Of a DNA stretch of 64,000 nt, positions 8,415 to 16,943 are shown in pieces. The notes under the pieces were generated by a model. The model was not told the DNA's origin, made no database searches, and worked only from the letters and a program-made list of their open reading frames with translations. The stretch's first letter is position 1; each line of letters opens with the position of its first letter. Both the position numbers and the translations under genes were made by a program. Origin of the DNA: Halopelagius fulvigenes (GTDB taxonomy: Archaea > Halobacteriota > Halobacteria > Halobacteriales > Haloferacaceae); contig NZ_JBHSXH010000015.1 in assembly GCF_042662625.1 (NCBI RefSeq), positions 1,054,001 through 1,118,000 of the forward strand. Reading direction: 5' to 3'.

Positions 8415-8861
8415 GTGAAAGAGTTCGAGCGAAAGCAGCTACTCGAACGCGCCAATCGCGAGGCGGCGACGATAGGCGCGGACATCCCCGACGTGATCGA
8501 CGTGCAGGGCGAAGAGGTCGAACTCCGCGACTTCGTCTTCGAGATAAAGCGCCGCGACACCGTCCCCGCGGGGGAGAAAGAGCGAGTCGAGACGGCGAAG
8601 CGCAACCTCCGGCGCGAACGCCTCCAACGCCTCCGGAAGATAGAGGACAACGAGGTGAGCTTCGAGGAGGGCGAGGAACTCGTCGAGAGCATCATCGGCA
8701 TCGACCGGGCGTTGAACGCCCTCGAACAGCTCCGGCCGAAGGACCTCGAACAGGAAGAACAGCTGCAGGAGGCCGCGGACAAGAAGCGCTGGATGAGTTT
8801 CCTGAAGCAGGCGTTGGGCCGCGACGACGCGAGCAGCAAGCGGCGGGGTGGCCGCCTGTGA
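8415..8861 (+). CDS. DUF5788 family alpha-helical protein
   Basis: A 148-residue, charged, helical cytoplasmic protein with coiled-coil character over about residues 55-130 and a basic C-terminal tail (KRRGGR). No known catalytic motif. I recognise it as the haloarchaeal DUF5788 family. The start is GTG at 8415. Its last four bases overlap the GTG start of polX, so the two are translationally coupled. A role near DNA repair or RNA decay is suggested only by the polX and Mut7-C neighbours. Confidence 0.75.
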   Translation: MKEFERKQLLERANREAATIGADIPDVIDVQGEEVELRDFVFEIKRRDTVPAGEKERVETAKRNLRRERLQRLRKIEDNEVSFEEGEELVESIIGIDRALNALEQLRPKDLEQEEQLQEAADKKRWMSFLKQALGRDDASSKRRGGRL

Positions 8862-10606
8862 GCCGAAACGCCGACGTGGCCGCCCTCTTCGAGGAGTTCG
8901 CCGACAGACTGGAGGCGAAAGGCGTCAAGTACAAGCCGAACGCCTACCGCCGCGCCGCGGACAACATCCGCGCGCACGACCGCCCCATCGAGGGACTCGC
9001 CGCCGAGGGCGAGGAGGCCGTCGAGGAGATTTCGGGCGTCGGCGACGCCATCTCCACGAAAGTCGTCGAGTACTTCGAGACGGGCGAGATCGAGGAGTTG
9101 GCGGAGTTGCGCGACGAGATGCCGGTCGACATCCAGGCGCTGACGAGCGTCGAAGGCGTCGGGCCGAAGACGGCCGGAACGCTGTACGAGACGCTCGGAA
9201 TCACCACGCTGGACGAACTGGAGGCCGCCGCCGAGGCGGGCGAGATACGCGAGGTGAAGGGGTTCGGCCCGAAGACGGAGGAGAACATCCTCTCGAACGT
9301 CGCGTTCGCCCGGCAGGCCCAAGAGCGAGAGCGCATCGGCGACGCTCGCCCCCTCGCGGACGACGTCCTCGAACTGCTCCGCGGCGACGGCGCGGTGGCG
9401 CAGGCGGAAGTCGCGGGCTCCATCCGCCGGTGGCGCGACACCATCGGCGACGTGGACGTGTTGGTCGCGAGCGAGGACGCGGCGTCCGTCGTGGAGACGT
9501 TCACCGGGTGGGCCGGCGTCTCGACGGTCATCGAGTCCGGGCCGGAGAAGGCCAGCGTCCGGGCCAACGGCGTCCGAATCGACCTCCGCGTCGTCGTCCC
9601 CGAGGAGTACGGTGCGGCCCTGCAGTACTTCACCGGGAGCAAGAACCACAACCTGAAGGTGCGGAACGTCGCGATCCGGCGCGACCTGAAGATGAACGAG
9701 TACGGAGTCTTCGACGTGAGCGACGTCGAGGACCCCGACGCGGGCCAACGGGTCGGCGAACGCGTCGGCGGCGAGACGGAGGAGTCGATGTACGCAGCCC
9801 TCGATATGCCCCCGATACCGCCCGAACTCCGCGAGGACACCGGCGAGGTGGAGGCCGCGTTGGAGGGCGACCTGCCCGAACTCGTCGAACGGTCGGACCT
9901 GCGCGGCGACCTGCACACGCACACGAACTGGTCCGACGGGCGCAACTCGCCCGCGGAGATGGTCGCCGCGGCGGAGGAACGGGGCTACGACTACTACGCG
10001 GTGACCGACCACGCGACCGGACCGGGGATGGTCGGCGGCGTCGGACTGGACGACGACGAACTCAGAGAGCAGATGGACGCCCTGCAGGACGTGGCGGCGG
10101 ACGCGGACCTCGAACTCCTCCACGGCGTGGAGGCGAACATCGGCGCGGAGGGCGACATCCACACCGACGACGACGTGTTGGCCGAGTTGGACGTGGTCGT
10201 CGCCTCCCCGCACGCCGCCCTCGACCAGGACCCCGAGGCGGCGACCGAACGGCTGATCCGGGCGGTCGAACACCCGTCCGTCGATATCGTCGGCCACCCG
10301 ACGGGCCGCCTCATCAACGACCGGGCGGGCCTCGACATCGACGTTCGGCGGGTCGCGGAGGCCGCCGCCGAACACGACGTGGCGCTCGAAATCAACGGCG
10401 ACCCCGCGCGATTGGACCTGCACGGCGAACGCGTGAAGACGGCGATAGAGGCGGGCGCGACCGTCGCCGTCGATACCGACGCCCACCGGCCGGAGACGCT
10501 CGATTACGCGCGGTACGGCGTCCACACCGCCCGCCGGGGGTGGTGCGAACCCGCGGACGTGCTGAACGCGTGGGACCTCCCAGAGTTACGGTCGTTCCTC
10601 CACTGA
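8858..10606 (+). CDS. polX: Family X DNA polymerase with PHP domain
   Basis: A 582-residue PolX-type repair polymerase. The order is an N-terminal helix-hairpin-helix 8-kDa-like domain (residues about 1-130), the polymerase palm with GSIRRWRDTIGDVDVL (the Asp pair binds catalytic metal) and a third Asp in RIDLRVV, then a C-terminal PHP phosphoesterase domain starting with HTHTNWSDG (about residue 353) and ending with DTDAH. PHP domains of PolX enzymes give 3'-5' exonuclease and AP-endonuclease activities, so this is likely a base-excision/gap-repair enzyme. GTG start overlaps the DUF5788 gene by 4 nt; the stop overlaps the next gene by 1 nt. Confidence 0.92.
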   Translation: MSRNADVAALFEEFADRLEAKGVKYKPNAYRRAADNIRAHDRPIEGLAAEGEEAVEEISGVGDAISTKVVEYFETGEIEELAELRDEMPVDIQALTSVEGVGPKTAGTLYETLGITTLDELEAAAEAGEIREVKGFGPKTEENILSNVAFARQAQERERIGDARPLADDVLELLRGDGAVAQAEVAGSIRRWRDTIGDVDVLVASEDAASVVETFTGWAGVSTVIESGPEKASVRANGVRIDLRVVVPEEYGAALQYFTGSKNHNLKVRNVAIRRDLKMNEYGVFDVSDVEDPDAGQRVGERVGGETEESMYAALDMPPIPPELREDTGEVEAALEGDLPELVERSDLRGDLHTHTNWSDGRNSPAEMVAAAEERGYDYYAVTDHATGPGMVGGVGLDDDELREQMDALQDVAADADLELLHGVEANIGAEGDIHTDDDVLAELDVVVASPHAALDQDPEAATERLIRAVEHPSVDIVGHPTGRLINDRAGLDIDVRRVAEAAAEHDVALEINGDPARLDLHGERVKTAIEAGATVAVDTDAHRPETLDYARYGVHTARRGWCEPADVLNAWDLPELRSFLH

Positions 10607-11097
10607 TGGTCGAGGAATCGGACTCGGCCCCCGCCGACGCCGAGGACCGCCTCCTCCTCGATTCGATGCTCGGCAAACTGGCGACGTACCTGCGGATGTG
10701 CGGGTACGACGCCGCCTACGTCCTCGACGAGGGCGAGGACCCGGGCGACGAGAGTCTCCTCGAACGCGCTCGGGAGGAGAGCCGAACGCTCGTCACGCGC
10801 GACGAACAGCTTGCGCGGCGCGCCCCAGAGAGCGTCTTCCTGCGGACCAAAGACATCGAAGCGCAGTTGCGCGAGTTCCGCGACGCCGGATACGACCTGA
10901 CGCTGAGCGACGAACCGGTCCGCTGCGGGTCGTGCAACGGAGACGTCGTCCCCGTCGGCGACGAGGAGGCCGTGCCGACGTACGCGCCGGGCGCGGAGGA
11001 GGCGAAGCGGTATCGCTGCCGCGACTGCGGGCAGGTGTTCTGGCGGGGGAGTCACTGGACCGACGTGGCGGAGCGACTGGACGAGCTCGGAGAGTAA
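10606..11097 (+). CDS. Mut7-C (PIN-like) RNase domain protein with zinc knuckle
   Basis: A 163-residue protein of the Mut7-C RNase family: a PIN-like nuclease fold beginning LLLDSMLGKLATYLRMCGYD (first catalytic Asp) with a later TRDEQLA acidic site, followed by a zinc ribbon of the form CGSC...CRDCGQVFW. These proteins are predicted single-strand RNases. The ATG overlaps the polX stop by one base (ATGA junction), so it is the third cistron of the DUF5788-polX unit. It ends with the family's typical HW motif. The family call is firm; the RNA target is unknown. Confidence 0.85.
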   Translation: MVEESDSAPADAEDRLLLDSMLGKLATYLRMCGYDAAYVLDEGEDPGDESLLERAREESRTLVTRDEQLARRAPESVFLRTKDIEAQLREFRDAGYDLTLSDEPVRCGSCNGDVVPVGDEEAVPTYAPGAEEAKRYRCRDCGQVFWRGSHWTDVAERLDELGE

Positions 11098-11142
11098 CGG
11101 GGGAGGCGGGAAACGGAAGCGGAGAATCCGATTTTCGGGGGC

Positions 11143-12021
11143 TCAGCGCGGCGTCCACTCGTCGCAGGCGTCCATGTCGTCCATGAGTTCGTCGTATCGT
11201 CCGCAGTAGGGTTGGATGCCCTCGTCGGTTCGGACGTACTCGAAGTGGTCGCAGTTGCCGCAGTACGCGTCGGCGGGCGTCGACGGAGACTGCCCGGCGG
11301 CGTCCATCGGCGAGGAGAGGGACTGCGTGTCGGTGCCGCCGTCGGACATCGACGCCGTGGACGCGGGAGACGACGGAGAGGGGTCGGCGGCCGGGCCGGA
11401 GTCGGCGGCCGAGTTCGCGGCGGTTTGGGTGTCCACCTCGCCGTCGGGTTGCCCGCCGAGGAAGCCGATGCCGCCGAGTCCGCCGCGGGAGCGTTCGACT
11501 TCGACGTAGCGGGTTTCGCCCTTCTTCGTCACCTCGACGGTGGCGGTGCCGCCGGGGTCGTTCCGCGTCTTGAAGTTCGCGACGCCGACGAACAGGCACC
11601 AGAACGTGGTGATGGTGCCGAGAAAGTAGACGGCGACGGTGGGGAGCGTCAGTTCGGTGAGTCCCTGTCCGCACGTCGCACCGGACCACTGGCAGGGGTA
11701 CGCGTGCGAGAAGAGGACGACGCCCATCAGCGCGATGGCCGCGCCGACGACGGCGGCGGCCTTCGTCAGCCGATCCGACGGGAGGACGGCGAAGACGCCC
11801 AGAAACACCGCCGGGACGCCGACGCCGCCGAGGATGCCGCCGAGCTCCCGAACGTCGCCGAGCGTCGTTCCGGCCCCGATGAGAAGGTCCGTCGATGCGA
11901 CGACGATTCCGGCGATGACGAGGAGTGCGCCGACGAGGAACAGCCCCAGTCCGAACGTCAGTCGCCGGAGGCTCGGCCCCGAACGTCCCTCCCCGTGGTA
12001 CACCTCCGAGAGACTGGTCAT
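11143..12021 (-). CDS. DUF7139-like multi-pass membrane protein with C-terminal zinc-binding tail
   Basis: A 292-residue protein with a conserved N-terminus MTSLSEVY, about five hydrophobic segments (about residues 25-175), a Ser/Ala/Pro/Asp-rich linker (about 205-250) and a C-terminal Cys cluster, CGNC...CGR...CDEW, that looks like a small metal-binding domain. The membrane part matches my recollection of DUF7139. The ATG at 12019-12021 is chosen over a GTG nine codons upstream because the conserved MTSL N-terminus begins there. Function unknown; it faces the convergent Mut7-C gene and is divergent from the DUF5789 gene. Confidence 0.75.
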   Translation of the reverse strand: MTSLSEVYHGEGRSGPSLRRLTFGLGLFLVGALLVIAGIVVASTDLLIGAGTTLGDVRELGGILGGVGVPAVFLGVFAVLPSDRLTKAAAVVGAAIALMGVVLFSHAYPCQWSGATCGQGLTELTLPTVAVYFLGTITTFWCLFVGVANFKTRNDPGGTATVEVTKKGETRYVEVERSRGGLGGIGFLGGQPDGEVDTQTAANSAADSGPAADPSPSSPASTASMSDGGTDTQSLSSPMDAAGQSPSTPADAYCGNCDHFEYVRTDEGIQPYCGRYDELMDDMDACDEWTPR

Positions 12022-12209
12022 GGCCCGAGTTTGAACCTCATCCCACAAAACGGTGCGTCAGACGCACGTACGACGCCGCCGGACTGTCGCGGAGCGAAGA
12101 GCGTTCGACGCCGGCCGCCGAAGCGGCGCGAGAGCCCCGCGAGAGCGGTGCTGCGGCCACCTGAAGTCGTGTCGAAGGGATTATTGCCGGGGATGGCGAA
12201 CTCCGGAAT

Positions 12210-12491
12210 ATGGCTGACGAGGAAGAAGACGAGGGGCCCGTCGTCGAACTCGGCGAAGAGACGCCCGTGGAAGGGCAGCCAATCGCGCGCGTCGCGTCTC
12301 GACTGACGTGGCCCAAGCAGGCCAGTTGGGTCGAACGGCAGGAGGGCGACGCGGTGATTCGGACGCCGTCGGGCCCGCAGACGCTCTCGGACGTGCTCGA
12401 CCGGGTGGACGAGACGTACTTCGACAAGCGTCAGACGTTCATCGAGGAGGTCCAATCGATCGTCGGAACCGGACCCGTCGAGACGGAGTAG
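12210..12491 (+). CDS. DUF5789 family small acidic protein
   Basis: A 93-residue acidic protein with a conserved-looking core (PIARVASRLTWP...ADVLDR-like) and no membrane segment or metal site. I recognise it as DUF5789, a small haloarchaeal family often found next to membrane proteases. The downstream CPBP-type gene starts 10 nt after its stop, so the two probably form an operon. A TATA-like element around 12180 (aaggga-ttattg) sits about 28 nt before the ATG. Confidence 0.75.
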   Translation: MADEEEDEGPVVELGEETPVEGQPIARVASRLTWPKQASWVERQEGDAVIRTPSGPQTLSDVLDRVDETYFDKRQTFIEEVQSIVGTGPVETE

Positions 12492-12501
12492 GACACCACC
12501 G

Positions 12502-13191
12502 GTGTTCGGATATCGGACGCTTCGGGACTCGCTCGCCCGCCTCACGTGGGTTCAGCGCTCTCTCCTCCTCGGATCTCTCCTGACGGTTCTGTGGGGCGTC
12601 TGGACCGTCCCGCCGTCGAACCTCACGTACCGCGTGGTCCGCGACGTCGTCGTGTTTCTCGTCTTTCCGGGGATACTCGCCATCACGCACGGCCGCGACC
12701 TCGGGTGGCGCGTGGACCGGACGGCGCTTCGGAACACCGTCCTTCTGGCCCTGTTCGTCCTCCCCTTCTACCTCGTCGGGTCGTCGCTCCCCTCGATACG
12801 GGCGTACTACCCGATGTGGGAGACCAGCGCCGCCCTCGGGGAGTTCCTGCCGCACGCCCTCAAGCAGTTCGTCGTCGTCGTCGCGGCGGAGACGTACTAC
12901 CGCGGACTGCTCTGCGTCGGCGTCGGCGACGAACTCGGCTTCAAGAGCGTGTTCATAAGCCCCGTCGTCTACGCGTTCCACCACCTCGGGAAACCGCCGA
13001 TAGAACTCCTCCTCTCGGGGCCGACGGACGTGCTGTTCGGCGCGGTGGACTACAAGAGCGACTCGATCCTCCCCTCCGTCGTCGCCCACGGGTTGGGTCT
13101 CGGACTCCTCGATTGGTTGGTCCTGCACGACCCCCTGCTGCCGCCCGAACAGGTCGTGGGGTGGTTCCGGTGGCTACAGATTCCGCTCTAA
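12502..13191 (+). CDS. CPBP-type intramembrane protease homologue
   Basis: A 229-residue membrane protein with about six hydrophobic segments. The CPBP (CaaX protease and bacteriocin-processing) signature is partly visible: AETYYRG (about residue 132) corresponds to the EExxxR motif with the first Glu replaced by Ala, followed by YAFHHLG and a C-terminal HGLGLGLLDW that supply the histidines. Because one motif-1 Glu is missing, proteolytic activity is uncertain. GTG start at 12502, right after the DUF5789 gene. Downstream lies a large hairpin that could end the transcript. Confidence 0.7.
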   Translation: MFGYRTLRDSLARLTWVQRSLLLGSLLTVLWGVWTVPPSNLTYRVVRDVVVFLVFPGILAITHGRDLGWRVDRTALRNTVLLALFVLPFYLVGSSLPSIRAYYPMWETSAALGEFLPHALKQFVVVVAAETYYRGLLCVGVGDELGFKSVFISPVVYAFHHLGKPPIELLLSGPTDVLFGAVDYKSDSILPSVVAHGLGLGLLDWLVLHDPLLPPEQVVGWFRWLQIPL

Positions 13192-13195
13192 AACC

Positions 13196-13250
13196 CACCT
13201 TTTTCGAGGGGGTCCTCGCGCGCCGGAGGCGCGCTCGAACCCCTCCAAAA
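13196..13250. repeat. Intergenic nested hairpin with T/A-runs (haloarchaeal repeat-like)
   Basis: A T-run leads into a nested inverted repeat: outer arms GAGGGG/CCCCTC and a perfect inner 7-bp stem (13218-13224 with 13228-13234, 3-nt loop), followed by an A-run. It is symmetrical and could act as a terminator on either strand. It is followed by CTCGCTCGC-type low-complexity repeats to about 13300. Similar sequences recur between genes in many haloarchaea, from memory. The rest of the 13192-13409 gap shows no gene. Confidence 0.6.
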
Positions 13251-13409
13251 ACCTGGCCAAAAAGGGCCGCGACTCGCTCGCTACCGCTCGCTCGCCGCGG
13301 TACAGTAGGGTACAGGACAGCACCGTACCGCACCGCTACTGCGACGGGGAGTCGTGCGCGTTAGACGCACTCCCATAGACTTTCGCCGGTACCGCGCGAA
13401 CCGACGAGT

Positions 13410-13862
13410 ATGGCACTACCGTTCGACCCCGACAGTCTCGACTCGGAGGACATCGGCGAGAAGCGCGCGACACTCCACATGGACCACGAGGAGGCGGTCG
13501 AACACGTCCGCGAGGCGTTCACCGACGCCGGGTTCGGCGTGGCGACGGAGTTCTCCCCCTCGGAACTACTGAACGAGAAGGTGGACGCCGACCGCGACCC
13601 CTACTACGTCCTCGGGGCGTGCAACCCCCAGATGGCCGACGAGGTCCTCGACGCCACCGACAACCGGATGGGGGCGCTCTTCCCCTGTAACGTGGTCGTC
13701 TGGCAGGAGGAACCGGGCGTCCAGACGGTGTACCACGTGAGCATCATACGAATCGGCAGGCTCACCGGGGTGGCCCCCGACGACGAGGCGATGGCGGAGA
13801 TCATCGAGACGACCGGCGAACTCGCCGACGAAGCGTACGCGAACCTCGACACCGCGGAGTGA
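13410..13862 (+). CDS. DUF302 domain protein
   Basis: A 150-residue soluble protein of the DUF302 family: the core from about residue 25 to 110 shows the characteristic order, with YYVLGACNPQMADEVL and GALFPCNVVVWQEEPG. It is acidic and without signal or membrane segments, so cytoplasmic. A TATA-like element at about 13373-13384 sits about 30 nt before the ATG. DUF302 proteins have no settled function. Monocistronic, convergent with an HTH regulator gene. Confidence 0.85.
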   Translation: MALPFDPDSLDSEDIGEKRATLHMDHEEAVEHVREAFTDAGFGVATEFSPSELLNEKVDADRDPYYVLGACNPQMADEVLDATDNRMGALFPCNVVVWQEEPGVQTVYHVSIIRIGRLTGVAPDDEAMAEIIETTGELADEAYANLDTAE

Positions 13863-13892
13863 CGGCGAGGCGGTCCGCCGCGCCGGCGGTCG

Positions 13893-14216
13893 TCACTGTT
13901 CCCCGTCGAACACCGCCTCCAGAATGTGCTCCGCGTCGCCGATGTTGTCCGCTAAGGCGACGCGGTTCCCGCCGTCGGAGAACTCGACGAGGCCCTCCGA
14001 GTCGAGTTTCGGGAGGTGAGCGTGGTGAAGCGAGATGAGAACGGAGTCGATGTGTCGGTCCGAGACGTCCTCGTTCGGAAAGTCCGTCTCCTTCATCGCG
14101 ATGTCCGTCGCCAAGGCGTCTATCGACATCGGCGTCTGGTTCTCCTTGAGCGACAACAGAACCAGTAGACGACGAGCGTTGGCCAGTGCGCCGAGTCTCC
14201 GCACATCGTCATCCAT
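13893..14216 (-). CDS. Winged-helix regulator, DUF7344-like
   Basis: A 107-residue protein with a winged-helix N-terminal part (LGALANARRLLVLLSL, then a recognition-helix region ending LPKLDSEGLVEFSDGGNRV, the wing). It fits the haloarchaeal DUF7344/ArsR-like regulators. The ATG at 14214-14216 is preferred; a TATA element at about 14270-14279 would give a 5' leader of roughly 30 nt. A second AT-rich stretch (14222-14228) lies too close to the ATG to be its TATA box and may be an operator. Target genes are unknown. Confidence 0.75.
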   Translation of the reverse strand: MDDDVRRLGALANARRLLVLLSLKENQTPMSIDALATDIAMKETDFPNEDVSDRHIDSVLISLHHAHLPKLDSEGLVEFSDGGNRVALADNIGDAEHILEAVFDGEQ

Positions 14217-14365
14217 GATTCTATAAATAGACGCTGAATATGGCGCTGGATGCACAATCACCTCTCACGAATATTATACCTTGCGTCGAACGCCGCGCGG
14301 CGGGAGTACGCGTCCGTCAGTGAGGCAACCGGCGAAGCGAGCGTCCGCCCGAGTTCGCCGACGAC

Positions 14366-15631
14366 TCAGGAGAAGTCGGCCAGGTTCATCTGCAGTCCCG
14401 AAGCCATCGTGGACTTCCGCCGCAGGTCCGAAAGCGAGACGGGGAGGTACTCCGCGACCTGACGGACGGCGGCGGCGAACGTCTCCGCCTCGGCGTGTTC
14501 GCCGTCGAAGGCGTTGCGAATCGACTCGCGCACCTGCCAGACGCCGACCGGCCCCCAGTAGTCGTCGGAGACGTGGCGGACGACGAGCGCTTTCGCCTGC
14601 CGCCCGCGTTCGTTGAGGTGTTCGAGGACGCCGAGTCGGGAGGCGTGGTACGCGCCCGCCGTCTCCTCTACGTACCCGGTGCGCCCCTCGAACCCCTCGC
14701 GGTCCGCCGCCAACCACATCCCCGCGTCGGGGTCGGGGTTCCAGACGCTCCCCGGCGCTTTCAGTTCGACGAGTTCGTACTCCCACTCGCCGGGCGCGAG
14801 AATCACCCAGAAGGCGTTCCCGAGGAACTCCTCGCGGTGAATCTCCACGGAGTTCACGCTCGGGTTCGTCTGTATCCCCCCGCGGAGGAACTTCCCGACG
14901 GTGTCGTCCACGGCGGTGATGGACCACCGGGTGGGGACGAGTTTCCGGTTTCGCCCCTGTCCGAGTGCGCCCGCCGAGAGGATGGTGTTGATGTCGTAGA
15001 CGTCGAACCCGCGGCGGTAGAGGTAGTTCATCGCGCCCTCGGCGTTCCAGTCGTCGTCTTCGAGCGTCTTCTCCACCGGACGGGGGACGTGGGGGTTCTC
15101 CGCCAAGTCGGCGGACCGAGCCCTCGCGCGGGGGCCGGTCGGCGTCGCGATGTCGTTCTCGGTCACGTCGAAGTCGATGTCCGGCGTCCCGTCGAGGCCG
15201 ATTTCGACGCTCACCGGCCGGTCGGCGATGGCGACTTCGCGTTGGACGCCGAGGAAGCCGTCCCACGCGTCGTGCACCTCGACGGACTTCGTGGTCTGAT
15301 TCGAGTTCAGGAGGCTCGTCCGTCGCTGAAACACGTCGTCGATGCTGACGCCCTCGTCGTACCACCCGGCGGACGTCTCGAAACGGGCGGCGTCGTCCTC
15401 GTGGCCGACGGGCGAGAGGATGCCCGTCGAGACGTTCGGGTAGTTGGAGGTGCCGACGAAGATGGAGGGCGAGACGCCCCCGAACAGCGAATCGCCCTGC
15501 ACCGTCTCCTCGAACCGGTGTTGGAACCGTTCGAGGTGGTTCAGGATGTCGTAGGACTTCTCTTGGGCGAGGCGGCGGCGCTTCGCGCGGTCGCCCTCCG
15601 CTTCGAGGTCCATGTACTCGTCGAGGCGCAT
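14366..15631 (-). CDS. nreA: Archaeal DNA repair protein NreA
   Basis: A 421-residue NreA-family protein. In Haloferax, NreA acts with UvrABC to repair mitomycin-C damage through contact with PCNA. The conserved N-terminal domain contains LFGGVSPSIFVGTSNYPNVS (about residues 48-67), and the C-terminus ends in QMNLADFS, a PCNA-interacting peptide close to QxxLxxFF but with the last aromatic replaced by Ser. The length is as expected. The ATG at 15629-15631 begins the conserved MRLDEYM. It shares orientation with the upstream TFB gene but is separated by 210 bp, so it is probably transcribed separately. Confidence 0.88.
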   Translation of the reverse strand: MRLDEYMDLEAEGDRAKRRRLAQEKSYDILNHLERFQHRFEETVQGDSLFGGVSPSIFVGTSNYPNVSTGILSPVGHEDDAARFETSAGWYDEGVSIDDVFQRRTSLLNSNQTTKSVEVHDAWDGFLGVQREVAIADRPVSVEIGLDGTPDIDFDVTENDIATPTGPRARARSADLAENPHVPRPVEKTLEDDDWNAEGAMNYLYRRGFDVYDINTILSAGALGQGRNRKLVPTRWSITAVDDTVGKFLRGGIQTNPSVNSVEIHREEFLGNAFWVILAPGEWEYELVELKAPGSVWNPDPDAGMWLAADREGFEGRTGYVEETAGAYHASRLGVLEHLNERGRQAKALVVRHVSDDYWGPVGVWQVRESIRNAFDGEHAEAETFAAAVRQVAEYLPVSLSDLRRKSTMASGLQMNLADFS

Positions 15632-15757
15632 CCTAGTCGTCAGAGATACGGCGGCCAGTCGCTTGAACCTGTCGCGCTGACCGCGAGACGGCGCGGCGAG
15701 AGGGGGTTCGCCGCGGCGTCGCAGTCGGGGGACGAAAACGAGAACCGAGTCGAAACC

Positions 15758-15777
15758 GGGTCGGGTCGAACCGACCC
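15758..15777. terminator. Inverted repeat downstream of the TFB gene
   Basis: A perfect 7-bp stem (15758-15764 with 15771-15777, 6-nt loop) in the 210-bp gap between the TFB gene and nreA, inside a run of GTCGG-like direct repeats (about 15740-15835). It may terminate the TFB transcript or mark a regulatory site of nreA. No gene is seen in the gap. Confidence 0.35.
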
Positions 15778-15841
15778 GAGTCGAGTCGGACGAGCCCAGT
15801 CGGGCGGTGCAGAGAGGAGTCGGGTCGGGTGCGAGGCGGCG

Positions 15842-16825
15842 TTACCCGTGGATGCCCATCGCTTCTATCTGCTCTTGGTAGCGGTTGCGGATGGTCACTT
15901 CCGTCACCTGCGCCACGTCGGCGACTTCGCGTTGGGTCTTCTTCTCGTTACAGAGCAGCGACGCGGCGTAGATGGCGGCGGCGGCGTAGCCCGTCGGGGA
16001 CTTCCCCGAGAGCAGTCCCTTCTCCGCCGTCGTCTCGATTATCTCGTTGGCCTTCGATTGGACTTCCTTCGAGAGGTCGAGTTCCGAGCAGAACCGGGGG
16101 ACGTACTTCTTGGGGTCGACGGGCTTCATCTCGAGGCCGAGTTCCTGAGAGATGTATCGGTACGTCCGGCCGATCTCCTTCCGCTCGACACGGGAGACTT
16201 CGGAGATCTCCTCGAGCGACCGGGGGATGCCCTCCTTCCGACAGGCGGCGTAGAGCGCGGAGGTGGCGACGCCCTCGATGGAACGGCCGCGGATCAGGTC
16301 CTCGCTGAGTGCGCGGCGGTAGATGACGGAGGCGACTTCCCGCACCGACCGCGGAACGCCGAGCGCAGACGCCATGCGGTCGATCTCCGAGAGCGCGAAC
16401 TGCAGGTTCCGTTCGCCCGCGTCCTTCGTCCGGATGCGCTCCTGCCACTTGCGGAGGCGGTGCATCTGCGACCGCTTCCGCGAGGAGATAGAGCGTCCGT
16501 ACGCGTCTTTGTCCTTCCAGTCGATGGTCGTCGTCAACCCCTTGTCGTGCATCGTCTGGGTGGTCGGCGCGCCAACCCGAGACTTCTCCTGACGCTCCGA
16601 GTGGTTGAACGCGCGCCACTCCGGACCGGGGTCTATCTGCTCTTCCTCGATTATGATGCCCGTCGGTTCGTGGATGAGTTCGCCGTCGCCCGTGCGGACG
16701 AGTTCCTCCTCGTCCACCTCCTCTAAGTCTATCTCGTCCTCCTCTTCGTCGTCTACGTTCTCACTTTCGCCCTGCCATCGCGTCCGTTCAACATCTCGCT
16801 CCCGCTGGCGGGTGGGCCGTGTCAT
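15842..16825 (-). CDS. tfb: Transcription initiation factor IIB homologue lacking the zinc-ribbon cysteines
   Basis: A 327-residue TFB. The B-reader/linker (GPEWRAFNHSERQEKSRVGAP, about residues 67-87) and both cyclin repeats are complete, including the RGRSIEGVATSALYAACR repeat-1 signature and the C-terminal helix-turn-helix that reads the BRE. The N-terminal zinc ribbon is altered: the two CxxC knuckles that normally precede IIEEE are replaced by LEEV (about 34-37) and HEPT (about 52-55), so no metal ligands remain. The frame is unbroken, so this is not an obvious sequencing error. The ribbon normally recruits RNA polymerase. TATA-like elements lie at 16829-16836 and 16854-16862. Confidence 0.88.
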   Translation of the reverse strand: MTRPTRQRERDVERTRWQGESENVDDEEEDEIDLEEVDEEELVRTGDGELIHEPTGIIIEEEQIDPGPEWRAFNHSERQEKSRVGAPTTQTMHDKGLTTTIDWKDKDAYGRSISSRKRSQMHRLRKWQERIRTKDAGERNLQFALSEIDRMASALGVPRSVREVASVIYRRALSEDLIRGRSIEGVATSALYAACRKEGIPRSLEEISEVSRVERKEIGRTYRYISQELGLEMKPVDPKKYVPRFCSELDLSKEVQSKANEIIETTAEKGLLSGKSPTGYAAAAIYAASLLCNEKKTQREVADVAQVTEVTIRNRYQEQIEAMGIHG

Positions 16826-16943
16826 CGCATTTTTATAGTCCAGAGTGGCTTACACTTAAAATCTGGGGCGCATTTCGGTGAACGTTCGGCACGCGTGGAG
16901 TTCAGAACGAACGCGATTTACGGACGCTCCCGAACATGGGAGT

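Noticed and set aside
8848..10605. Very long alternative frame overlapping polX
   Set aside because: Only its last part (from 10606) is the real Mut7-C gene; the rest is Arg/Gly-rich shadow sequence in the wrong frame.
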